DNA of 47,350 nt from Belliella filtrata (GTDB taxonomy: Bacteria > Bacteroidota > Bacteroidia > Cytophagales > Cyclobacteriaceae): assembly GCF_022549775.1 (NCBI RefSeq), contig NZ_JAKZGP010000042.1:1-47350 (forward strand). Direction: 5' to 3'. The position numbers and the translations under genes are program-made. Positions 25,446-34,254 of the stretch are shown here, in pieces. Below the pieces are notes generated by a model that was given only the letters and a program-made list of their open reading frames with translations, was not told the origin of the DNA and searched no databases. Positions within the stretch are counted from its first letter, which is position 1. The number at the start of each line of letters is the position of its first letter.

Positions 25446-27074
25446 TCAGTTTTTCAAACCTATCTCCTTCCTTATACTCTTCACTGCCAGGAAAATAAGC
25501 GCAAAAGAAAGTAGAAATAACACAATAGCAATTCCGGCGAGTACATAGACCTGATCTTGATAATTTTTCCAAGCAAACAATGCCAAAGAAGTTAATGTCA
25601 CCGTGAACATAAAAAACATCGGAATCAAGACAAATGTGGCATTGGTTTTTTGCTTCATCAACCATACTGAAATCGTCAGTAAGGCTAAAGCTGCGAGCAG
25701 CTGATTAGCAGATCCAAATATCGGCCAGAGGATGCTGAATCCTCCCGATCCCAATAGCAAAACGGCAAGTATGACAACTACTGAAGTGGAGAGATACCTG
25801 TTTTGGGCTACCTTTGCCCCAATGGGATTCTTAATATCTTCGAAGTATTCTTGCAGCGTGAATCTTGCTAATCGGGTACAAGTATCTAAGGTTGTCAGTG
25901 CAAATGCAGAGACTGTCAATGCCACAAAACCAATTGCAAAGTCTTCTGAGATGCCCAAGCTTGAAATAATATTGCCTAGACCATTAGCAAATAAAGGTAC
26001 AGGGCCGAGTGTTTCTATTTTCTCCAAGTATTCTGCTCTTGATAACACAATCACGGCTGCGATGGCGATGATGGCGAGAAAGGACTCAATCAGCATTCCG
26101 CCAAATCCAACTATTTTGGCATCACTTTCTTTGTCAAGTTGCTTGGAAGTCGTGCCAGAAGCAACCAGTGAATGGAAGCCACTAATAGCTCCACAAGCTA
26201 TCGTGACAAACAGTACAGGAAATATGTACCCAAGATTTTCTGAGCTGATATGCACTTCTGAGTCCATGACTATTGCGGGATTTGCTATAACTACACCTAC
26301 CACTGCGGCGATGATCAATCCATAAAGTAAGAAGCTATTCAAGTAATCACGGGGCTGAAGCAACATAGATACAGGTGCAACTGATGCGATAAAAGCATAC
26401 GCCAAGAGGATATATATCCACAGTTGATAATCTATGGCTATGGGGATTTGCATTCCTAAATAGACAAAATAATACATCAAAGCTATTCCAATTATAGAAA
26501 TCACTACAAATGCAACCTTCTTGTCACCGACCAGTTTGCTTACTATTCCAAATGCTACAGCCAGAAGGATAAATAGCAAAGATGCTGATGCGACTCCTGG
26601 ATTACTGATGAAAGTTTTGGCGATGATGTCTGCGAACACCCCGATGATTAGGATCAAAGTTGAAAAGCTGAATAAAATAAATAGTTGCTTTCCTCTATAG
26701 CCTATCGTATTTTGGATGATCACACCTATAGATTTCCCTTCATTTCTCAAAGAAGCCGCCATGCTTCCTAAGTCGTGCACTGCCCCAAAGAATATGCCTC
26801 CTACCAATATCCAAATCACTGCAGGGATCCAGCCAAAAGTCAATGCAATGATAGGCCCAACGATTGGGCCTGCCCCAGCTATTGATGCGAAATGATGTCC
26901 TAACACCACAATGGGTTTGCTTGGGATGTAATCTATGCCGTCTTTTAAGGTATGAGCAGGAGAAGGCTTTTGGTTGTTCAATCCAAATTTTCTATAGACG
27001 TACTTGCCATACACAAAATACGCAATCAATAGGATTGTTCCCGAGATGATAAGTAGAGAAAGAGTGCTATTCAT
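25446..27074 (-). CDS. cstA: Carbon starvation protein A family transporter (CstA-like)
   Basis: This 542-residue inner-membrane protein has about 14-16 hydrophobic segments. Diagnostic segments are VVLGHHFASIAGAGPIVGP, GIFFGAVHDLGS-like sequence near residue 95, and FALTTLDTCTRLARFTLQEYF. CstA/BtsT proteins take up peptides or pyruvate when carbon is scarce. At 542 residues it is shorter than E. coli CstA (about 700), like many members of this family outside enterics. It is a single gene, convergent with the toxin-antitoxin pair and divergent from accD over 254 bases. The substrate cannot be read from the sequence. Confidence 0.92.
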   Translation of the reverse strand: MNSTLSLLIISGTILLIAYFVYGKYVYRKFGLNNQKPSPAHTLKDGIDYIPSKPIVVLGHHFASIAGAGPIVGPIIALTFGWIPAVIWILVGGIFFGAVHDLGSMAASLRNEGKSIGVIIQNTIGYRGKQLFILFSFSTLILIIGVFADIIAKTFISNPGVASASLLFILLAVAFGIVSKLVGDKKVAFVVISIIGIALMYYFVYLGMQIPIAIDYQLWIYILLAYAFIASVAPVSMLLQPRDYLNSFLLYGLIIAAVVGVVIANPAIVMDSEVHISSENLGYIFPVLFVTIACGAISGFHSLVASGTTSKQLDKESDAKIVGFGGMLIESFLAIIAIAAVIVLSRAEYLEKIETLGPVPLFANGLGNIISSLGISEDFAIGFVALTVSAFALTTLDTCTRLARFTLQEYFEDIKNPIGAKVAQNRYLSTSVVVILAVLLLGSGGFSILWPIFGSANQLLAALALLTISVWLMKQKTNATFVLIPMFFMFTVTLTSLALFAWKNYQDQVYVLAGIAIVLFLLSFALIFLAVKSIRKEIGLKN

Positions 27075-27277
27075 ATAGGAAATGGTGTGATTCGGAACAT
27101 GAATATCTCCTTTATTTGGTAATTGTCAAAAGCCCCATTGAATGCCACTGTGTTTAGGAGATTTTCTGCTAGGCTTCAAAATCTTTAAATGGTGCTCAAT
27201 AAGTTGATTTTTAGTAATTTAATGATGTTTTGATGTACTTACTTGACTTGGAGATTTTATTTAATGGATATTACCTA

Positions 27278-27285
27278 TAAATTTG
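27278..27285 (+). promoter_or_regulatory. Probable -7 element for accD
   Basis: TAAATTTG matches TAnnTTTG, 44 bases before the accD ATG. No -33 TTG is found at the usual 19-21 base distance, so the call is tentative. Confidence 0.35.
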
Positions 27286-27328
27286 TAATCCTCGAATTTC
27301 AATTTGAGGTGAAAACTTAAAGAAATAT

Positions 27329-28171
27329 ATGGCTTGGTTTAAAAGAACAGATAAAGGAATTAAGACCTCTACGGAGGAAAAGAAAGATGCTCCTGACGGC
27401 TTGTGGTTCAAAACACCAAAAGGAAATATCATTCATACCAGAGAGCTTAAGCAAAACTCTTATGTATGTCCTGACGATGATTATCATGTCAAAATAGGCT
27501 CTAAAGAGTACTTTGAGATATTATTTGATGGCAATAAATTCAAAGAGCTAGATGCAAATATGAAGTCAGGAGATCCATTGAAATTCGTGGATACCAAGCC
27601 ATACAGCTCAAGAATTGATGCTACTATTAGCAAGACTGAACTCAATGATGCAGTCAGATCAGCAGTAGGTAAGATGAATGGGATTGATCTAGTCGTAGCA
27701 TGTATGGACTTTAATTTTATTGGAGGGTCGATGGGTTCTGTGGTAGGAGAGAAGATAGGCAGAGCGATAGATTATTCGTTAAAAGAGAAAGTACCATTTT
27801 TGATGATTTCCAAATCTGGTGGAGCCAGAATGATGGAAGCTGGATTCAGCTTGATGCAGATGGCTAAGACTTCTGCTAAGCTAGCTTTGCTAGAAAAAGC
27901 AGGTATTCCATACATTTCACTTTTGACCGATCCTACTACAGGAGGAGTGACCGCTTCATACGCCATGTTAGGTGATTTTAATATAGCTGAGCCAGGAGCA
28001 TTGATAGGTTTTGCAGGGCCAAGAGTGATTAGAGAAACTATCGGTAAAGATTTACCAAAAGGATTCCAAAGTTCTGAATTTGTACTTGAACATGGATTTT
28101 TGGATTTTATCATCGATAGGAGGCAGTTGAAGAACAGATTAACTACTTTGCTAAACCTCTTGAACAACTAA
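27329..28171 (+). CDS. accD: Acetyl-CoA carboxylase carboxyltransferase subunit beta
   Basis: This 280-residue crotonase-fold protein transfers the carboxyl group from biotin to acetyl-CoA in fatty-acid synthesis, together with AccA encoded elsewhere. Diagnostic segments are [38 protein letters not shown] and [17 protein letters not shown]. The N-terminal zinc ribbon, four Cys in the E. coli enzyme, has one Cys left (Cys47); Thr29, Gly32 and Asp50 occupy the other positions. This loss appears usual for Bacteroidota AccD. The gene stands apart from other acc genes and is followed after 144 bases by nqrF. Confidence 0.95.
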   Translation: MAWFKRTDKGIKTSTEEKKDAPDGLWFKTPKGNIIHTRELKQNSYVCPDDDYHVKIGSKEYFEILFDGNKFKELDANMKSGDPLKFVDTKPYSSRIDATISKTELNDAVRSAVGKMNGIDLVVACMDFNFIGGSMGSVVGEKIGRAIDYSLKEKVPFLMISKSGGARMMEAGFSLMQMAKTSAKLALLEKAGIPYISLLTDPTTGGVTASYAMLGDFNIAEPGALIGFAGPRVIRETIGKDLPKGFQSSEFVLEHGFLDFIIDRRQLKNRLTTLLNLLNN

Positions 28172-28249
28172 TCAGTTGTACCTATAGCTAAATACCAGAT
28201 AAATAGTCAAAATTCGTTATGAATATGGTCGATTTTATCTATTAATAAA

Positions 28250-28257
28250 TATATTTG
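28250..28257 (+). promoter_or_regulatory. Probable -7 element for nqrF
   Basis: TATATTTG matches the TAnnTTTG consensus, 58 bases before the nqrF ATG. It suggests that nqrF has its own promoter rather than depending on accD. No clear -33 TTG is seen. Confidence 0.4.
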
Positions 28258-28315
28258 TATTCCCTAAGTGGGTCTGAAATACTGAAAAATAAAAAAGTAA
28301 AAATCAATCTAATAA

Positions 28316-29620
28316 ATGGGTTCAGTAATTATTACCTCGATAGTAGCATTTACTTTGATTATTCTGCTACTCGTTTTTATCCTTTTGTTTGCTCAGTCTA
28401 AGCTGGTTTCATCTGGAGATGTGAAGATCATCATCAATGGTGATGAGAGCAATCCTATTGTGACTTCAGCAGGTTCGACCTTGTTGAACACCTTGAGTAA
28501 CAAAAAAATCTTCTTGCCATCAGCTTGTGGTGGTGGAGGTACTTGCGCAATGTGTAAGTGTGTGATCGAAGACGGTGGTGGTGAAGTTCTTCCAACAGAA
28601 GAAGGTCACTTGAGCAGAGCTGAAAAGCAAGGAAAGGTGAGACTTTCTTGCCAGGTCAAAGTAAAGCAAGACATGAAAATTAGAGTTCCAGAAGAAATTT
28701 TCGGAATCAAAAAGTGGGAATGCGAAGTTATTTCCAACTACAACGTGTCTACATTTATCAAAGAATTTAAAGTAAAACTTCCGGAAGGAGAAATCTTAGA
28801 TTTCGAATCTGGTGGATATATTCAGATTGATGTTCCTACAGTGACGGTAAACTTCAAGGATATGGATATCACTCCACATCCAGAGTTGGGTCACCCAGCT
28901 GACGTTTATCAAAGTGACTGGGATAAATTCGGTCTATGGGACTTGGTAATGAAAAATGATGAGGAGCTATTTAGAGCTTACTCCATGGCCAACCACCCTG
29001 CTGAAGGTAACATCGTGATGCTTACTATCAGGATTGCTACTCCACCATGGGATCGTGCAAACAACAAATGGATGGATGTAAATCCAGGTGTTTGTTCTTC
29101 TTATGTGTTTTCTAAGAAGCCTGGTGACAAAGTAACTATTTCAGGGCCTTACGGAGAATTCCACATCAACCCTACAAATAGAGAAATGATTTATATCGGT
29201 GGTGGTGCTGGAATGGCGCCTCTGAGATCACACATTTTCCACTTGTTCCATACAGAGAAATCTGACAGAAAAGTGTCTTATTGGTATGGTGGTAGATCTA
29301 AGAAGGAATTGTTCTATGTGCCTCACTTCAGAGCTATTGAAGAGGATTTTCCAAATTTTGCTTTCCACATTGGTCTTTCTGAGCCACTTCCTGAAGATAA
29401 CTGGAAGGTTAAAAAGTCGCTTGAGGACAAAGAAGGTGATGGTTATGTAGGATTTATACATCAAGTATTGTATGATAACTACCTGAAAGATCACCCTGAG
29501 CCAGACGAGGTTGAATTCTACCTATGTGGTCCTCCATTGATGAATGCAGCTGTATTGAAGTTGCTCGATGATATGGGTGTTCCGCAAGAGAATATCAGAT
29601 TCGATGACTTCGGAGGATAA
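28316..29620 (+). CDS. nqrF: Na+-translocating NADH:quinone reductase subunit F
   Basis: This 434-residue protein has one N-terminal membrane helix (about residues 4-26). A [2Fe-2S] ferredoxin domain follows with Cys71, Cys77, Cys80 and Cys112 (C-x5-C-x2-C...C). The C-terminal ferredoxin-reductase-like domain has the FAD motif RAYSMA and the NADH segment [14 protein letters not shown]. NqrF is the NADH entry point of the six-subunit sodium pump. Unusually it stands alone: the flanking genes are accD and an arginase-family gene, not nqrA-E. A terminator follows directly, so it is a single-gene unit. Motifs and length are normal. Confidence 0.95.
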   Translation: MGSVIITSIVAFTLIILLLVFILLFAQSKLVSSGDVKIIINGDESNPIVTSAGSTLLNTLSNKKIFLPSACGGGGTCAMCKCVIEDGGGEVLPTEEGHLSRAEKQGKVRLSCQVKVKQDMKIRVPEEIFGIKKWECEVISNYNVSTFIKEFKVKLPEGEILDFESGGYIQIDVPTVTVNFKDMDITPHPELGHPADVYQSDWDKFGLWDLVMKNDEELFRAYSMANHPAEGNIVMLTIRIATPPWDRANNKWMDVNPGVCSSYVFSKKPGDKVTISGPYGEFHINPTNREMIYIGGGAGMAPLRSHIFHLFHTEKSDRKVSYWYGGRSKKELFYVPHFRAIEEDFPNFAFHIGLSEPLPEDNWKVKKSLEDKEGDGYVGFIHQVLYDNYLKDHPEPDEVEFYLCGPPLMNAAVLKLLDDMGVPQENIRFDDFGG

Positions 29621-29629
29621 TATAAAATG

Positions 29630-29654
29630 AGTCCCGCTTTTGCGGGACTTTTTT
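29630..29654 (+). terminator. Terminator after nqrF
   Basis: AGTCCCGC (29630-29637) and GCGGGACT (29642-29649) form a perfect 8-bp stem with a TTTT loop, followed by a T run to 29654. It starts 10 bases after the nqrF stop. Confidence 0.93.
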
Positions 29655-29808
29655 ATTTCCCTCTCATTTTTTTGACTATTTTTGAGTTGATCTATCTGAA
29701 TCTTCAATAGCTTGCCTTGATAGATTGAATAAGAATATCGGCTAGTCCTACGAGATTATCCTGCACAACAACTATATCCTCTCAGACCTTTGAGTACAAA
29801 ACATACTT

Positions 29809-30960
29809 ATGAATATCAAATCATTCTTTGACCCAGTTCCAGAAGAAATCATCAATCAAAAGTTTGCCCATAACTCTTTCTTCAACTTTATACATTATCA
29901 TGGTGAGGTTTTTCCTGATATCAAAGGTGTGCAGCTTGCTATCATTGGACTGAGAGAAAAGCGAGGTATGAAAAATGCCAATACACTAGAACAGGGTAGT
30001 GCAGAAATCAGAGAGAAGCTATATCATCTCAAAAAGGGTGAAGGGCTGTACAAAGTGGTTGATCTTGGAGATTTGAAGTCTGGTGAGACATTAGAAGAGT
30101 CCATAAATATTATCAGTGCAGTAGGTGAATTTTTGATAAAGCGCCAGATATTGCCAATTTTCATTGGTGGCACCCATGATTTGGATTATGGCCAATACCT
30201 AGCTTATCAAAACATGAAAAAGCTGGTGAGTATGGTGACAGTTGATGCTAAGATCGATATGGATGAAGATGGATTGCCATGTCAAAATCATATTCAAAAC
30301 ATCATATTACATCAACCAAACTTTCTTTTCAACTATACTCATTTGGCTTATCAAAGCTTTCTAGTTGACAAGGACTTGATCAACGTGATGGAGAAGCTGT
30401 ATTTTGATCACATTAGATTAGGGGCTTTGAGAAGTAATTTTAAAGAGATTGAACCTCTTATCCGTAATGCGGACTTACTGAGTTTTGATGTGTCAGCGAT
30501 TCATACAGGCGATGCACCTGGGGCAGCAGATGGACAGCCTTTTGGACTGACAGGTGACGAAGCATGTCAAATATGTAGATTTGCAGGGATGAATGAGAAA
30601 TTGAGTTCATTTGGAGTCTTTGGTTATCAGCCATATTATGATGATCCAAGGCACAAGACTGCTTCAGTGATAGCGACTATGATTTGGTATTTTATAGAAG
30701 GGTTTTATGATAGAAAGGATAGCCTGAGTTTCAAGAGTAATGATTATATTAAATATACTGTCTCATTAGATGCAAATCCTTCCTTGATCATTTTTTACAA
30801 AAGCAAACGCAGTGAAAAATGGTGGATGGAAATACCTCAAAATGACAACGATCGATTTGATCGTACGACAATCATTCCTTGTAGCTATCAAGATTATCAA
30901 ATGGCTCAGTCTGGTGAAATCCCAGAGCGCTGGATCAATGCCCAGCTAAAGTTGTTTTGA
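29809..30960 (+). CDS. Arginase-family hydrolase (formimidoylglutamase-like) with altered metal site
   Basis: This 383-residue ureohydrolase-fold protein resembles the Bacteroidota proteins annotated as formimidoylglutamase, which would act in histidine breakdown. Compared with rat arginase, all Mn-A ligands are kept: His123 (GGTHD), Asp146 and Asp150 (DAKID) and Asp227 (SFDVS). Two Mn-B ligands are changed: His to Lys148 and Asp to Ser229. No other histidine-degradation genes are nearby. The next gene's ATG shares a base with this stop (TGATG). The fold call is firm; activity and substrate are open. Confidence 0.8.
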   Translation: MNIKSFFDPVPEEIINQKFAHNSFFNFIHYHGEVFPDIKGVQLAIIGLREKRGMKNANTLEQGSAEIREKLYHLKKGEGLYKVVDLGDLKSGETLEESINIISAVGEFLIKRQILPIFIGGTHDLDYGQYLAYQNMKKLVSMVTVDAKIDMDEDGLPCQNHIQNIILHQPNFLFNYTHLAYQSFLVDKDLINVMEKLYFDHIRLGALRSNFKEIEPLIRNADLLSFDVSAIHTGDAPGAADGQPFGLTGDEACQICRFAGMNEKLSSFGVFGYQPYYDDPRHKTASVIATMIWYFIEGFYDRKDSLSFKSNDYIKYTVSLDANPSLIIFYKSKRSEKWWMEIPQNDNDRFDRTTIIPCSYQDYQMAQSGEIPERWINAQLKLF

Positions 30961-31193
30961 TGATGAAAACTTATACCAAACAGCAGCTTGCATTAAGAAA
31001 TGGGCAGGATAAACCAGAAATTTGGGTGGCTTACAAAGGGCATATTTATGATGTGACTGAATCAAGGCTATGGAGAAATGGGAAACATTATGAGCATTGG
31101 GCTGGTCAAGACCTAACAGATGAACTTGAGGATGCCCCACATACTGAAGCAGTATTTGGGAAGTTCTCTACTATTGGAATTTTAATTATTTAA
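30960..31193 (+). CDS. Small cytochrome b5-like heme-binding domain protein
   Basis: This protein of about 77 residues starts MMKTYTKQQLALRNG. It contains WVAYKGHIYDVTESRLW and then HYEHWAGQDLTDELEDAPH, the pattern of short bacterial cytochrome-b5-like domains in which one His lies near the AGxDLT motif and another in APH. There is no signal peptide, so it is probably cytoplasmic and has an unknown redox or sterol/heme-binding role. An upstream TTG at 30957 is in frame, but the ATG at 30960 overlapping the previous stop is the better start. The gene lies 2 bases before the sugar-kinase-like gene. Confidence 0.8.
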   Translation: MMKTYTKQQLALRNGQDKPEIWVAYKGHIYDVTESRLWRNGKHYEHWAGQDLTDELEDAPHTEAVFGKFSTIGILII

Positions 31194-31195
31194 GC

Positions 31196-32041
31196 ATGAT
31201 ATTGATAGCAGATAGTGGTTCCAGCAAAACTGACTGGAGAATTATTAATAAATCTGGTGATATTTCTCAGCATAGAACAGTGGGGTTTAACCCAACTTAT
31301 CAGACAGAGCATGAGATGATCTCCGTACTTGAAAGTGATGAGAAACTGACAGGTATGGCTACCGATGTAAGTAAGATTTACTATTATGGTGCAGGATGCT
31401 CAAGTGAAAAGATGAAGCATCAAGTAAATTTATCTCTTTCAGGAGTGTTTCCAAATGCAGCTATAGAAGTGGATCATGATTTACTTGCTGCGGCTAGGGC
31501 TACCGCTGGCCATGAGCCAGGAATAGTTTCGATATTGGGAACAGGGTCAAACAGCTGCTTTTATGATGGTCGTGATATTTCTGTTTCAATGCATGCGCCG
31601 GGATTTATTCTTGGTGATGAAGGAGGTGGGTCGTATGTTGGTAAACAATTTTTAAAAGACTTTATTCATAATGAAGTCCCTTCAAAAATCAGAAAATTAG
31701 CTATTGAAGAGTTGAATTTAAACTACGATGAAATCATCGATAGGGTGTATAAGCATGCTTTTCCTGGGAGATATATGGCGAGTTTCTGCAGGTTTATCAC
31801 AAAGTATCAAGCTGATCCTTATTGCTACAAGTTATATTATGAAGCATTTCAGGATTTTTTCAAAAAGTATGTGATGAAATTCGATGAATATAAATCTCAA
31901 AAGATATTTTTTGTAGGCTCTATAGCGTTTTATAATAGTGATATACTGAGACAAGCAGGCTCTGACTTGGGTCTTGATGTAAGCATGATCTTAGAAGGCC
32001 CTATCGCAGGTCTTACATTATACCATAAAAGCAAACTATGA
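31196..32041 (+). CDS. BadF/BcrA-type sugar kinase, probable MurNAc/GlcNAc kinase
   Basis: This 281-residue ASKHA-fold kinase has the phosphate-1 motif LIADSGSSKTDW at the N terminus, GIVSILGTGSNSCFYDG near residue 105 and LGDEGGGSYVG near 140. Its stop overlaps the murQ start (ATGA). In organisms such as Tannerella forsythia a kinase of this family (MurK) phosphorylates N-acetylmuramic acid, and MurQ then removes the lactyl group. I infer the same pairing here, although N-acetylglucosamine may also be a substrate. The kinase family is clear; the substrate is inferred from the neighbour. Confidence 0.82.
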   Translation: MILIADSGSSKTDWRIINKSGDISQHRTVGFNPTYQTEHEMISVLESDEKLTGMATDVSKIYYYGAGCSSEKMKHQVNLSLSGVFPNAAIEVDHDLLAAARATAGHEPGIVSILGTGSNSCFYDGRDISVSMHAPGFILGDEGGGSYVGKQFLKDFIHNEVPSKIRKLAIEELNLNYDEIIDRVYKHAFPGRYMASFCRFITKYQADPYCYKLYYEAFQDFFKKYVMKFDEYKSQKIFFVGSIAFYNSDILRQAGSDLGLDVSMILEGPIAGLTLYHKSKL

Positions 32042-32844
32042 GCACTACAGAGAGCAATTCACTCTATGATCACTTGGAATTGGCGGATACTACGACAATT
32101 TTAAAAAATATTAATCTAGAGGATCATAAGGTCCCTCAAGCAGTTGAAAAAGCTTTGCCTCAGATAGAGCGTCTTGTGGATGAGATAGTGATTAGGATGA
32201 AAAAAGGTGGGAGATTGTTTTACATTGGGGCAGGAACTAGTGGGAGGTTAGGGATTTTGGATGCATCTGAGTGCCCACCTACATTTGGTGTTCCTCATGA
32301 TCTGGTGATAGGGATCATCGCTGGTGGAGATAAAGCCATTCGAAAAGCTGTAGAAAATGCTGAGGATGATATACGTCAAGCCTGGGTAGATATCCAATCA
32401 TTTGGATTCAATGAAAATGATACAGTTATTGGAATAGCAGCATCTGGCACTACTCCATATGTTTTGGGAGGAGTAAGAATAGCTGGTGAAAAAGGACTTT
32501 TGACAGGTTGTGTTACTTGCAATTTGGACTCTCCATTGGCTTCTGCTGTAAAGCTTCCTGTAGAGGTGGTTGTGGGTCCAGAGTTTATCACTGGGAGTAC
32601 GAGGATGAAAGCAGGGACAGCCCAAAAGTTAGTGCTAAATATGATCTCAACTACGGTGATGATCAAATTGGGGAAAGTTAAGGGCAACAAGATGGTAGAT
32701 ATGCAGCTCTCCAACGAGAAGTTAGTGAAGAGAGGTACAAAGATGATTATGGAAGCTACTGATCTTCAAGAAGCTCAGGCAAAAGATTACTTGTTCAAAC
32801 ATGGTTCTGTAAGGGCAGCAGTAGAAGCTTTTTATCAAAAATAA
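32038..32844 (+). CDS. murQ: N-acetylmuramic acid 6-phosphate etherase
   Basis: This 268-residue SIS-domain enzyme converts MurNAc-6-phosphate to GlcNAc-6-phosphate and lactate in murein recycling. Diagnostic segments are GRLFYIGAGTSGRLGILDAS, ECPPTFGVP and GPEFITGSTRMKAGTAQKLVLN. It overlaps the kinase gene by 4 bases. It is slightly shorter than E. coli MurQ (about 298) and similar to other Bacteroidota versions. The operon seems to end here: a likely rluB promoter begins just after its stop. Confidence 0.95.
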   Translation: MSTTESNSLYDHLELADTTTILKNINLEDHKVPQAVEKALPQIERLVDEIVIRMKKGGRLFYIGAGTSGRLGILDASECPPTFGVPHDLVIGIIAGGDKAIRKAVENAEDDIRQAWVDIQSFGFNENDTVIGIAASGTTPYVLGGVRIAGEKGLLTGCVTCNLDSPLASAVKLPVEVVVGPEFITGSTRMKAGTAQKLVLNMISTTVMIKLGKVKGNKMVDMQLSNEKLVKRGTKMIMEATDLQEAQAKDYLFKHGSVRAAVEAFYQK

Positions 32845-32848
32845 TCCT

Positions 32849-32856
32849 TACATTTG
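32849..32856 (+). promoter_or_regulatory. Probable -7 element for the pseudouridine synthase gene
   Basis: TACATTTG matches TAnnTTTG and lies 5 bases after the murQ stop, which gives a leader of about 60 bases. No clear -33 TTG is found. Confidence 0.4.
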
Positions 32857-32923
32857 CATCCCGCATAAAAAAGGTGGTCCAAAATTCGCTTTTCTTATGC
32901 TTTGAAAATCAAATACAGCAGAG

Positions 32924-34174
32924 ATGCTGAATGACATGAAAAAAGACAATAATAGAAAACAGGATGCACAGCGTGCGTCTCAAAAAAGACAAGCAGGTAG
33001 AGGTGACTCTTCACCAAATCCTAGAAATGAAAGAGGGGGTAAAGGTAGCCGATCAACCTCTCAAGAGAAAGGGGCAGGCCAAGAAAATAGGTGGTCTACT
33101 CGAAAAGATAGCGCCAAAAAATCAGATAGCTCTTCGGACAAAAGAGCGTTTAGTCTAGAGGGGCACCCCAAGAAAAAGTATACTCCCAAAACAGATTCTG
33201 GTAAATTTAAACCAAAAGGAAAGCAGGATTCGTCCTTAAGAGGAAGACGTGAAGATCAACCGAAAGATGGCGACTTCAAGACAGTATATAAGGGTAGAGG
33301 TAAGGATGAAAGGCCTGTCTTTGAGACCATAAAAAAATCAGACAAATCATCTCAAGGCTCAAAGAAGAAGTTTAACAAGGTTTTGCCTGCTGAGCTTCCC
33401 AAAGAGCCAAGACCGGAGTATAATTTTGATAACCTAGAAAAAAAGCTGAACAAATCTAAAAAAGAAGACGCTATTCGGTTAAATAAGTATATTTCGAATG
33501 CGGGGATCTGTTCTCGTAGAGAAGCGGATAATTTGATTCAGAATGGTGAAATTAAAGTTAATGGGGAAGTTGTAACAGAGCTTGGATATAAAGTTGCTCC
33601 AGGTGATGCTGTTACTTACAAAAGCAAAAGGATCAATCCTGAAAAACCTGTATATGTATTGCTAAACAAACCGAAGGATTTCATCACAACGACAGATGAT
33701 CCTATGGAGCGTAAGACAGTGATGCAATTGGTTTCCAATGCATGCAAAGAAAGGATATTTCCAGTAGGGAGATTGGATAGGAATACTACAGGCTTGTTAT
33801 TATTTACTAATGATGGAGATCTAGCGGCAAAACTTTCACATCCATCAAATCAAATCAAGAAGATCTATCAGGTAACTTTGGATAAGCCACTAACCAAAGG
33901 AGACGAAGAAGTGATCATGGAAGGCTTCGATTTAGAGGATGGTCCTGTAAAAGTAAATGATATGCAAGTATTGTCTAAGGACAGGACGATATTAGGTTTG
34001 GAAATCCATATCGGTAGAAATCGTATCGTACGAAGAATTTTTGCGCATTTCGGCTATGAAGTGATTGCGCTCGATAGGGTAATGTATGCTGGGTTAGATA
34101 AAAAAGACCTGACAAGGGGGCATTATAGATTTCTTACAGAAAAAGAAGTGATCAATCTAAAGTATTTCAAATAA
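32924..34174 (+). CDS. rluB: RluB-type 23S rRNA pseudouridine synthase with long basic extension
   Basis: This 416-residue protein has a disordered N terminus of about 180 residues rich in Lys, Arg, Ser and Gly. An S4 RNA-binding domain follows (LNKYISNAGICSRREADNLI, about 186-245), then a RsuA/RluB catalytic domain with GRLDRNTTGLLLF, where the catalytic Asp is near residue 285. It probably forms pseudouridine in helix 80 of 23S rRNA. The ATG at 32924 is listed; an in-frame ATG at 32936 (MKKDNN) may be the real start. The extension is typical of Bacteroidota homologues. RluB is favoured over RsuA or RluF by overall likeness, not proof. Confidence 0.88.
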   Translation: MLNDMKKDNNRKQDAQRASQKRQAGRGDSSPNPRNERGGKGSRSTSQEKGAGQENRWSTRKDSAKKSDSSSDKRAFSLEGHPKKKYTPKTDSGKFKPKGKQDSSLRGRREDQPKDGDFKTVYKGRGKDERPVFETIKKSDKSSQGSKKKFNKVLPAELPKEPRPEYNFDNLEKKLNKSKKEDAIRLNKYISNAGICSRREADNLIQNGEIKVNGEVVTELGYKVAPGDAVTYKSKRINPEKPVYVLLNKPKDFITTTDDPMERKTVMQLVSNACKERIFPVGRLDRNTTGLLLFTNDGDLAAKLSHPSNQIKKIYQVTLDKPLTKGDEEVIMEGFDLEDGPVKVNDMQVLSKDRTILGLEIHIGRNRIVRRIFAHFGYEVIALDRVMYAGLDKKDLTRGHYRFLTEKEVINLKYFK

Positions 34175-34180
34175 TAGAAA

Positions 34181-34212
34181 AGGCTTCCTAAGAATAGGAA
34201 GCCTCTTTTTTT
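34181..34212 (+). terminator. Terminator after rluB
   Basis: AGGCTTCCTA (34181-34190) and TAGGAAGCCT (34195-34204) form a perfect 10-bp stem around AGAA, followed by C and seven T (34206-34212). It starts 7 bases after the rluB stop. Confidence 0.93.
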
Positions 34213-34254
34213 GAGTTGTTTGAATTTTCACCTTGTGGTGAAGCTCTGATTTTA

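Noticed and set aside
25732-26325. 197-codon open frame opposite cstA
   Set aside because: It is antisense to a membrane protein gene with clear family motifs, and the predicted peptide resembles no known protein.
29700-29800. Possible tRNA or small RNA after the nqrF terminator
   Set aside because: I could not find a cloverleaf, a T-loop GTTCRA motif or a conserved structure.
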